NCBI GenBank assembly: GCA_035499215.1
Contig: DATJZH010000318.1
Coordinates: 1-13,368, forward strand
Reading direction: 5' to 3'
DNA length: 13,368 bases
Source: DATJZH01 sp035499215
GTDB lineage: Bacteria; Actinomycetota; Actinomycetes; Streptosporangiales; Streptosporangiaceae
A program made the translations under genes and the position numbers. Under the pieces are notes generated by a model that saw only the letters and a list, made by a program, of their open reading frames with translations, had not been told where the DNA came from and made no database searches. Below are positions 6,978 to 12,721 of this stretch, piece after piece (positions within the stretch are counted from its first letter, which is position 1; every line of letters begins with the position of its first letter).

Positions 6978-7961
6978 CTACCAGCGCCCCCACGGGAGCA
7001 GCGCGGTTACTGCCACGGCCATGAAGAGCAGGGTGAGGTAGGCGATCGAGCGGTGGAAGAGCCGCATCGGCGCCGCTGGCTCGCCCGCGGCGACCCGGCC
7101 GCGGAGCCGGTGCGCCTCGGCCAGGAACCAGACGCCGAGCACGGCCGCGCAGCCCCCGTACAGCCAGCCCGAATAGAGGACAAGAGCCAGCGTCGCCGCC
7201 ACCATCACGTAGGAGTAGACCAGGATCTTGCGCGCCACCGTGCCGGCGGAGGCCACGACCGGCAGCATGGGCACGCTGGCGGCCGCGTAGTCAGCGCGGA
7301 ACTTCATCGCCAGGGCCCAGAAATGCGGCGGCGTCCAGAAGAAGATGACGGCGAACAGAATCACGGCGGGCCAGCTCACCGCGCCCGTGACAGCCGCCCA
7401 CCCGACGAGCACGGGGAAGCAGCCGGCAGCGCCGCCGATCACGATGTTCGACGCGGTGCGGCGCTTCAGCCCGATGGTGTAGACGAAGACGTAGAACAGG
7501 ATCGCCGCGTCAGCCAGCGCCGCGGCCAGCCAGTTGGCGAGCAGGCCCAGCAGCAGCGTCGATGCCGCGCCGAGCAGGATCCCGGAGGTCAGTGCCTCAC
7601 CAGGCCGGATGGCTGCCCGGCCGGCCCTGGCCACCAGGGGGCGGCGCGAGGTGCGCCGCATGACCGCGTCGATATCCCGGTCGAGATAGCAGTTCAGCGT
7701 GTTGGCGCTGGCAGCTGCCAGCGCGCCGCCGGCCAGCGTGACGGCAAGCAGCCGGACCGACGGCAGCCCGCGCTGGGCGAGCAGCATCGCCGGGACGGTC
7801 GTCACCAGCAGGAGCTCGATGATTCGCGGCTTGGTCAGCTGAAACAGCGAGCGCGCCACCAGGCCGGCGGAGCGGCGCCCAGCCTGCAGCGTCAGCGCCT
7901 GGTCAGTCGCGACCGGCTGCCCCGCCCCGGGGCCGGGCAGCGCATCCGTCGCGTGTGTCAC
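6978..7961 (-). CDS. ctaB: Protoheme IX farnesyltransferase (heme O synthase)
   Basis: A 327-residue UbiA-family membrane prenyltransferase that joins farnesyl diphosphate to heme B, giving heme O for oxidase maturation. The first Asp-rich site NTLNCYLDRDIDAVMRRTSR spans residues 87-106, and the second conserved loop FRADYAAASVPMLPVV spans 221-236. KPRIIELLLVTTVPAML is the usual first helix and FFWTPPHFWALAMK the central family motif. About 9 hydrophobic helices are present, and the length is normal with a slightly long N-terminus. The GTG start (7959-7961) is fixed by GGAGG 7 bases upstream and by a GTGA overlap with the end of the preceding frame. It closes the oxidase cluster. No heme A synthase (ctaA) is in the window, so whether the oxidase carries heme A or O cannot be decided here. 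Confidence 0.97.
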   Translation of the reverse strand: MTHATDALPGPGAGQPVATDQALTLQAGRRSAGLVARSLFQLTKPRIIELLLVTTVPAMLLAQRGLPSVRLLAVTLAGGALAAASANTLNCYLDRDIDAVMRRTSRRPLVARAGRAAIRPGEALTSGILLGAASTLLLGLLANWLAAALADAAILFYVFVYTIGLKRRTASNIVIGGAAGCFPVLVGWAAVTGAVSWPAVILFAVIFFWTPPHFWALAMKFRADYAAASVPMLPVVASAGTVARKILVYSYVMVAATLALVLYSGWLYGGCAAVLGVWFLAEAHRLRGRVAAGEPAAPMRLFHRSIAYLTLLFMAVAVTALLPWGRW

Positions 7962-7968
7962 TCGCCAG

Positions 7969-7973
7969 CCTCC
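7969..7973 (-). promoter_or_regulatory. Shine-Dalgarno of ctaB
   Basis: GGAGG on the leftward strand sits 7 bases before the GTG at 7961-7959. It fixes the GTG as the ctaB start although it lies inside the end of the preceding reading frame. Confidence 0.75.
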
Positions 7974-8030
7974 GGATCTTCGGTCGATGGCCTGCCATCA
8001 CCCTGGCCGCCGGCCTCTGCCGGATCTTTG

Positions 8031-8075
8031 CCCTGGCCGGACCCGTCCTGGCCGGACACGTCCTGGTCGGTTACG
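8031..8075 (-). repeat. Three imperfect 15-bp tandem units
   Basis: Units at 8031-8045, 8046-8060 and 8061-8075 share the core CCTGGCCGGAC on the + strand. In the C-terminal frame described above they encode five-residue repeats of the type xSGQD (VSGQD, GSGQG). The 15-base period keeps that frame intact, which fits repeat expansion inside a disordered acidic tail. Confidence 0.5.
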
Positions 8076-8415
8076 TTACCGGATTCCGGTTCGAGGTTCG
8101 TGACCCGGTGCGCGCCGCCAGGCTCGGCCGGCGACTCGCCGGCGCCGCCGCCCGCCGCCGTCGTGAACCCGGAGGCCACCGCTGCGGCGCGGGCCGCCCC
8201 GCCTTCCGGCGCAACCGCGGCATCCGGCGCGGCGCCCGCCCGGCCTGCCCGGGCCGGGGCGAGCGTGCGTGACCTGGCACCTTGTGCGGCCTGATGAGCA
8301 GCAGGTACAGCCCGCCAGTGATGACGATGAACAACAGCATGGGGAAGGCAAACGACCAGTTGTCGCCATGCGGGCTGTTGTCCGACGTTACCGCCGCCAG
8401 GATCGCTGTGTGCAC
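8071..8415 (-). CDS. Small single-pass membrane protein of the oxidase operon (frame likely broken after ~residue 49)
   Basis: As read, this is 114 residues, but only the first 49 or so look genuine: a short N-terminus ending in GDNWSFAFP, one membrane helix (about 24-41, LLFIVITGGLYLLLIRP) and the juxtamembrane RPHKVPGH. I do not have a name for the family. Its position between CtaG-like and ctaB genes suggests a small accessory or assembly subunit of the oxidase (inference). The GTG start (8413-8415) is strongly supported by a perfect AGGAGG 5 bases upstream. After VPGH the frame becomes Arg/Pro-rich (RRMPRLRRKAGRP and so on) and looks like the shifted reading of the adjacent -1 frame, whose codon use is far better and whose stop overlaps ctaB. 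The true product is probably about 150 residues, spanning 7958-8415. Confidence 0.65.
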   Translation of the reverse strand: MHTAILAAVTSDNSPHGDNWSFAFPMLLFIVITGGLYLLLIRPHKVPGHARSPRPGQAGRAPRRMPRLRRKAGRPAPQRWPPGSRRRRAAAPASRRPSLAARTGSRTSNRNPVT

Positions 8416-8420
8416 TGCCG

Positions 8421-8426
8421 CCTCCT
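8421..8426 (-). promoter_or_regulatory. Consensus Shine-Dalgarno of the small membrane protein
   Basis: AGGAGG on the leftward strand, 5 bases before GTG 8415-8413. It is a consensus site and shows the small gene is meant to be translated from this GTG. Confidence 0.8.
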
Positions 8427-8446
8427 GCTGCCAGTCAGTGGGCTGA

Positions 8447-8992
8447 TCATCCGCGTCCGGCCCGCGACGGCCAGGCCGACTTTCGCGGGGTCACCAGCCG
8501 GTCCAGGCCTGCTGAGAGCTCTGCCGATTCCTCGTCATCCAGCCATCGTAGGAGCACTGCCACGGCTGCCACGATCATCGGCGGCAGCATGCCCATCCAG
8601 AGCACCGCCCCGGCCAGCTGCTGGTCATCCACGACCGACAAGAGGTGATGCGCCGGGCCGACGAACGCCGGGTAAACCAGCGCCGCACCGAAGACCAGCA
8701 CCATTCCCAGCACCGTGCTCACGACGACCGTGGCGGCCGACGACCCGTATCCGGCCGGCGAGACCACCGCCAGTACCGCGATGAGCAGGCCGACCTGGAC
8801 GATAACAGCCTGGCGGATCAGGTCGCTGCGGGCCGCGGGCCCGGATGTGCGGCCCGCGGCGCCTGCGGGGGCCTGGCGCGCCGGGCTGTCCCGCAGCATC
8901 CGGCGCAGCCCGGACAGGTGCGCCGCGACGAGCACGGCGCAGCCAGCCAGCAGCGGCCAGCTGACCAGCCAGTGCGCGGTAACTATGTCCAT
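8447..8992 (-). CDS. Short CtaG-like oxidase assembly protein
   Basis: A 181-residue membrane protein with about four helices (near 8-30, 60-80, 86-110 and 126-150). The C-terminal block VDDQQLAGAVLWMGMLPPMI...LLRWLDDEE (121-155) matches the end of CtaG (caa3-type) proteins, where DQQLAG followed by a helix and an acidic tail is typical. The N-terminal helix followed by LRR and the second helix ending VSPAGYG also suit the start of CtaG. CtaG proteins usually have about 300 residues and seven helices with a His-bearing middle; that middle is absent here. CtaG is thought to help copper insertion at CuB, and whether this short form can is open. The ATG has GGAGGG 10 bases upstream. The gene sits between ctaE and the small membrane protein, 31 bases before the latter. 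Confidence 0.72.
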   Translation of the reverse strand: MDIVTAHWLVSWPLLAGCAVLVAAHLSGLRRMLRDSPARQAPAGAAGRTSGPAARSDLIRQAVIVQVGLLIAVLAVVSPAGYGSSAATVVVSTVLGMVLVFGAALVYPAFVGPAHHLLSVVDDQQLAGAVLWMGMLPPMIVAAVAVLLRWLDDEESAELSAGLDRLVTPRKSAWPSRAGRG

Positions 8993-9017
8993 GACGCTGG
9001 TGCCCTCCGCCCGGCTG

Positions 9018-9037
9018 CCGTCGCGCCGCCGCGACGG
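9018..9037 (-). other. Perfect 7-bp GC-rich hairpin between ctaE and the ctaG-like gene
   Basis: CCGTCGC (9018-9024) and GCGACGG (9031-9037) are perfect inverted copies around a 6-base spacer, in the 79-base gap after the subunit III stop and 9 bases before the Shine-Dalgarno of the CtaG-like gene. It has no U-tract. It could act as a partial terminator or as a 3' stabiliser that keeps the structural genes more abundant than the assembly genes. Confidence 0.4.
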
Positions 9038-9071
9038 ACCGGCCTTGTCGCTGAGCCAGGCTCCGCCGGCA

Positions 9072-9740
9072 TTAGTGCACGAGGTAGAACAGCACCCACA
9101 TGACCACCGCGACTACTGCCAGGTAGTTCCAGGTCACGGTAAAGGCGCTCAGCGAGGCCTGGAAGCGCTGCACCGCGAACGCCTCGGCGAATGTGGGCGG
9201 CTGCTCGACGAACGAGATCTGCGCCAGCGGCCGGCAGCGCATGATCAGGATCTCCAGCCAGATCATCGCGCCCACCACGACCGCCAGGAAAATCGGCGTG
9301 GCCCCGGTGAAGACGCTGGCGAAGCCGCTGGCACCGGGCTGGAATGACAGATTGAGCAGCTGCCAGACCTGCAGTCCGACCGCAGCGAGCCCGAGTACCA
9401 GGGCGATCGCGGCGCCGGCCAGCCATACGCCCTTATGTCCGGCCTTGATCCGCTGCAGCGCTGCCGTCTGCACCAGGGCGCTGATCACGACAAGAGCCAT
9501 GATCACCGCACCGGTCCACTGCTTCGGCGCCGGGAACCCAGCCGGGTACCACAGTCCGTGCGCGTTGAGCGAGCGCAGGTAGAAGAACGCGAAGATCATC
9601 GCGCCGAAGCCGAAGGAGAGCCCCGCGATGCCGAGCCGGGTGCCGGCCCACGATGCGTTCAGGGCCGCCTCGTGGTAGAAAGCCGCCTCCTCTTCCGCCC
9701 GGCTCAGGCTCCCTGACGGCTGCAAGTCCGGCTCGGCCAC
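9072..9740 (-). CDS. ctaE: Heme-copper oxidase subunit III
   Basis: A 222-residue integral membrane protein of the COX3 family (also called coxC), with five helices near 33-57, 76-97, 104-128, 147-168 and 198-220. This is the form lacking the first two helices of the seven-helix version. The start is GTG 9738-9740, two bases after the subunit I stop, with GGAGG 7 bases upstream. A longer frame runs back into the subunit I gene but is Arg/Gly-rich shadow sequence. The sequence is divergent: the conserved Glu of the usual SE/GE-x-(M/L)-F-F helix is replaced in GAMIFAFFYLRS (about 46-57), and the last helix reads TWNYLAVVAVVMW instead of the usual YWHFVDxxW. Its place directly after subunit I makes the assignment secure despite that. 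It should stabilise the catalytic core rather than bind metals. Confidence 0.92.
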   Translation of the reverse strand: MAEPDLQPSGSLSRAEEEAAFYHEAALNASWAGTRLGIAGLSFGFGAMIFAFFYLRSLNAHGLWYPAGFPAPKQWTGAVIMALVVISALVQTAALQRIKAGHKGVWLAGAAIALVLGLAAVGLQVWQLLNLSFQPGASGFASVFTGATPIFLAVVVGAMIWLEILIMRCRPLAQISFVEQPPTFAEAFAVQRFQASLSAFTVTWNYLAVVAVVMWVLFYLVH

Positions 9741-9742
9741 GG

Positions 9743-11716
9743 CTATGCCTCCGCTCGCTCGGGCTGGCTGCCGCCCAGGGCGGCGGCCAGCACGCCGACG
9801 GGCGGGTCCAGGTCCGCGACCGGCGGCGCGTCCTTCACCCCGTACTCGTACGGGCCGGAGAGCACCACCGGGACGTGCTCGAAGTTGCCCGCCGGCGGCG
9901 GCGAGGGCACCTGCCATTCCAGGCCGCGGGAATTCCACGGGTTGACGGTCTCGCGCTCCCTGACGATGACCGTCGACCAGACGAAGTTGATGATGAAGAT
10001 CAGGATCGAGACGCCGAGCAGGAATGACGAGATGGACACCCAGTCGTTGAGAGTCTCCAGGTTGCGCGCGTACTCGAACACCCGGCGCGGCTGGCCGGCC
10101 ATCCCCACCGCGAACAGCGGCAGGAACGTCGAGTTGAAGAAGATGAACATGGTCCAGAAGTGGATCTTGCCGAGCGTCTGGTTGAACTTGACGCCCAGCA
10201 TCTTGGGCAGCCAGTAGTAGCAGCCGCCCATGAAGGCGAAGATCAGGCCGCCCATGATCGTGTAGTGGAAGTGAGCCATCACGAAGAAGCTGCCGTGCGC
10301 CGTGGTGTTCACCGGGACGTCAGACAGGTAGACCCCGGTAACCCCGCCGATGAGGAAGTTGAAGAAGAAGGCGAGCGCGAAGAGCATCGGCACCGTGAAC
10401 CGGATCTTCGCCTTCCAGAACGTCCCCATGGCCACGAGGAAGATGAACCCCGTCGGGATGGAGATCAGCTCGGTGGTGAGCATGAACAGCGGCCGCATGT
10501 CCGGGTTGATCCCGCTCATGAACAGGTGGTGCTGCCAGACGAAGAAGCTCAGCAGCGTCACGCCGATCATGCCGGCCGCCGCGACCCGGTAGCCGAACAG
10601 CGGCTTGCGGCAGAAGACCGGGAGCATCTCGCTGACGATCCCGAATCCGGGCAGCGCGAGGATGTAGACCTCAGGATGGCCGAAGAACCAGAAGAGGTTC
10701 TGGTACAGGTACGTACTGCCGCCGAGCTGGTCGGTGAAGAAGGCCGTCTGCACCGTCCGGTCGGTGAGCAGCATGTACATGCCGCCGACGAGCACCGGGG
10801 CGGCCAGCACCATCATGGTCGCGGTGCCGAGGATGCCCCAGACGAATATCGGCAGCCTGCTCCAGCGCATGCCGGGCGCCCGGTAGCAGATCACCGTAAC
10901 CAGCAGGTTGAAGCCGGCCAGGATCATCGAGATCCCCATCAGGCCGAAGGCGAACGCGTAGGCGTCGGCACCCGAGGTGTCCTGGACGGACAGCGTGGGA
11001 TACCCCGTCCAGCCCATGTGGAAGCCGCCGAGCAGGATCGAGGAAAGCAGGATCAGGAAGGCGACCGGCGTCAGCCAGAAGGACAGCGCCTCCAGCCGCG
11101 GATAGGCCACCCGCTTCGACCCGATCATGATCGGGACCAGATAGTTGCCGAACGGCCCGAGGATCACCGAGGTCATCAGCATCATCATCATCGTGCCGTG
11201 CTCGCCGACGATCTCGATGTAGGTGCTGGAGCTGAACACGTGCTGGGTCGGTGACAGCAGCTCAGTCCTGATCGCCATCGCGAACAGGCCCGCGGTGCAG
11301 AAGTAGGTGATCATGCCGACCAGGTACTGGATGCCGACGACCTTGTGGTCGAGGGTGAACCTGAAGTACCTGGCCAGCCCGGCGGCCGCGGAGTCGCCTT
11401 CCTCGCGCTCGGGCACCGGCCGGCCCGCCATCTGCAGCAGCAGGTCGTTGAATGCGCCGAGCCCGGCCAGCCAGCCGACGACCATGAACGAGTAACCCAG
11501 GACGATGGCCAGGTCGTTCGCGTCGGCCGTACTTACCTGCTGGTAACCGGAGCCCATGTAGTCGCCGAGCCAGTGACCGACGAGGTAGCCGATCACCGCG
11601 CCGATGATCGCGGTGTGGAACGCCGGCCGGATCCACCAGGGCCGCGCGGCGCGCGGGCCGCCGGGTTCCCGGCCGCCGGGCTGCTGTGTCGTTCCTGGTT
11701 CTGTCTCGATGGCCAT
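9743..11716 (-). CDS. ctaD: Heme-copper oxidase subunit I, divergent, without canonical D and K pathway residues
   Basis: A 657-residue catalytic subunit (coxA) that reduces O2 to water in the membrane. Metal ligands are complete: His173 (EHGTM, heme a), His347 with Glu349 and the cross-link Tyr351 in GHPEVY, His396/His397 in WQHHLF (CuB), His482 (heme a3) and His484 (heme a) in AHFHYT. About 14 helices are visible, two more than the usual 12. The extra pair lies at about 34-51 and 68-90, before the standard DHKVVGIQY start of helix I. Departures from A-type enzymes: IPTGFIF (420-426) has Ile where the K-pathway Lys belongs, and MIGSKRVAYPRLEA (197-210) has Arg and Glu where the D-pathway Asp and Asn belong, although Asn191 in FGNY is kept. 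GAGGTG sits 5 bases before the ATG. It follows ctaC by 57 bases and is nearly fused to ctaE. Confidence 0.97.
   Translation of the reverse strand: MAIETEPGTTQQPGGREPGGPRAARPWWIRPAFHTAIIGAVIGYLVGHWLGDYMGSGYQQVSTADANDLAIVLGYSFMVVGWLAGLGAFNDLLLQMAGRPVPEREEGDSAAAGLARYFRFTLDHKVVGIQYLVGMITYFCTAGLFAMAIRTELLSPTQHVFSSSTYIEIVGEHGTMMMMLMTSVILGPFGNYLVPIMIGSKRVAYPRLEALSFWLTPVAFLILLSSILLGGFHMGWTGYPTLSVQDTSGADAYAFAFGLMGISMILAGFNLLVTVICYRAPGMRWSRLPIFVWGILGTATMMVLAAPVLVGGMYMLLTDRTVQTAFFTDQLGGSTYLYQNLFWFFGHPEVYILALPGFGIVSEMLPVFCRKPLFGYRVAAAGMIGVTLLSFFVWQHHLFMSGINPDMRPLFMLTTELISIPTGFIFLVAMGTFWKAKIRFTVPMLFALAFFFNFLIGGVTGVYLSDVPVNTTAHGSFFVMAHFHYTIMGGLIFAFMGGCYYWLPKMLGVKFNQTLGKIHFWTMFIFFNSTFLPLFAVGMAGQPRRVFEYARNLETLNDWVSISSFLLGVSILIFIINFVWSTVIVRERETVNPWNSRGLEWQVPSPPPAGNFEHVPVVLSGPYEYGVKDAPPVADLDPPVGVLAAALGGSQPERAEA
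9748..9752 (-). promoter_or_regulatory. Shine-Dalgarno of ctaE inside the end of ctaD
   Basis: GGAGG on the leftward strand lies in the last codons of subunit I, 7 bases before GTG 9740-9738. It decides the subunit III start and ties its translation to termination of subunit I. Confidence 0.8.
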
Positions 11717-11773
11717 CCGGTCACCTCTTCGTAGAAACAGACGTCACGGCGGATGCGCACTCGCCGACGCGGT

Positions 11774-12721
11774 TCACGGCTGCACGGGATCCTGTGGCGG
11801 GTAGTAGCCGCCACCGGCTCCGGTCACGCCCAGCTTGACGTAGACCCGGTTAAGCTTCGGGATCACTGTCGGGTCGTAGGTGGTGGCGTAGGGGGGCAGG
11901 GCGGCGAGCACCCCGTTGCTCCGCTGCCTGCTTTCGGTGCTAGCGGCCCAGGACCGGAACGCTGCCGGGGAGACTACGTGGCCGTAGTCGAACATCGCGC
12001 CGTGCCACAGGCCGCACAGCTCAGCGCAGCGCACCGTGACCAGACCCAGGTGCTGCGGCTCGGTGTAGGCGACGTTGTCCACGCCCGGGTTGGCGTCTGC
12101 CTTCACGCCCAGCTGGTAGGCCCAGAAGCTGTGAATCACGTCGATCGACGTGACGTGGAACTCCACCCACTGGCTGACCGGAAGCAGCAGGGCCGTCGTC
12201 TCGAACCCGCCGAACTGCGGGTACCGGTAGGTGAATTTCCACTGCTGGCCGATCACCTGAACCTGCAGCGGGGTCCCGCCCGGTTTCCAGATCGGCGCCG
12301 GCCCCTCGCCCGCGCCCGCGCCGTTGGGCTTGATCAGCTCGACGGTGCCGAACACGAAGAGCGACAGGACGATCACGGCAGTGCCGATGATCCAGCCGGC
12401 CTGGATGCCCGTGTGGCCGAACAGGGCAGGCCCGTCCTCGTCGTCGCCGTCCCGGTGCCGCCACACCACCAATGCGTAGGCGAAGTACGTCAGTACGAAC
12501 AGCATCACGGGCGCCGCCATGACGCTGATCACCTTGAGGTCGAACTGCTGGCTCGCCGCAGACGACGACATGGTGCCGGGCGGCAGGTGCGGGCCCCAGA
12601 CGAGGTAGATCAGCAGATCCGCGGCCAGGGCAAGGACGACCCAGATGATGGCGATCCGCAGCGCGTGGTTGGGCTCGCGCCGACCGGTCGCCGGCGACGC
12701 GGCCTCGGGCGCGGCGGCCAT
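11774..12721 (-). CDS. ctaC: Heme-copper oxidase subunit II with intact CuA site
   Basis: A 315-residue subunit (coxB) that takes electrons on the outer face and passes them to heme a. The CuA ligands are all present: His197 (DVIHSFWAYQLGVKADANPG), then Cys232, Glu234, Cys236, His240 and Met243 in CAELCGLWHGAM. GQQWKFTYRYP (158-168) is the aromatic electron-entry motif. Three hydrophobic helices are visible (about 21-43, 63-87 and 107-130). Most relatives have two plus a cleaved or lipidated signal, and no lipobox is seen here. At the start of the third helix, TGIQAGWIIGT has Gln107 where the WTxxP-type motif carries the K-pathway entrance Glu. The start is ATG 12719-12721, sharing one base with the cupredoxin stop (TGATG), with GGAGGT 6 bases upstream. 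A longer upstream frame is shadow sequence. Confidence 0.96.
   Translation of the reverse strand: MAAAPEAASPATGRREPNHALRIAIIWVVLALAADLLIYLVWGPHLPPGTMSSSAASQQFDLKVISVMAAPVMLFVLTYFAYALVVWRHRDGDDEDGPALFGHTGIQAGWIIGTAVIVLSLFVFGTVELIKPNGAGAGEGPAPIWKPGGTPLQVQVIGQQWKFTYRYPQFGGFETTALLLPVSQWVEFHVTSIDVIHSFWAYQLGVKADANPGVDNVAYTEPQHLGLVTVRCAELCGLWHGAMFDYGHVVSPAAFRSWAASTESRQRSNGVLAALPPYATTYDPTVIPKLNRVYVKLGVTGAGGGYYPPQDPVQP

Larger units (their letters stand above)
7958..8268 (-). pseudogene. Out-of-frame C-terminal half of the small membrane protein gene
   Basis: This frame reads on from the small membrane protein if one base is skipped back near 8269. It begins RTLAPARAG, runs through an Ala/Gly/Pro linker with GAAPDAAVAPEGG and TTAAGGGAGE, then an acidic Gln/Gly-rich tail, and ends EDPEAGE. 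Its codons end mostly in G or C, whereas the membrane-segment frame turns into Arg/Pro-rich sequence over the same bases, as a shifted reading of Ala/Gly codons would. Its TGA overlaps the ctaB GTG as GTGA, which suggests that ribosomes finish in this frame. A GTG at 8177-8179 could open it as a separate 73-residue ORF, but I see no reason to prefer that. A sequence error, a genuine frameshift mutation or programmed -1 frameshifting would all look like this. Confidence 0.5.

Noticed and set aside
7053..8294. 413-codon open frame on the + strand opposite ctaB and the small gene
   Set aside because: It is antisense to a clear heme O synthase. Its product is full of Arg, His, Gln, Asp and Pro with no recognisable motif, as expected for the complement of GC-rich coding DNA.
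9741..9938. Upstream extension of subunit III into the subunit I gene
   Set aside because: The extra residues are Arg/Gly/Pro-rich shadow of ctaD. A GTG at 9740 with an ideal Shine-Dalgarno is the natural start.
10160..11254. 364-codon open frame on the + strand opposite subunit I
   Set aside because: It is antisense to the heme ligand region of ctaD and highly charged without domains, so it is a shadow of a conserved gene.
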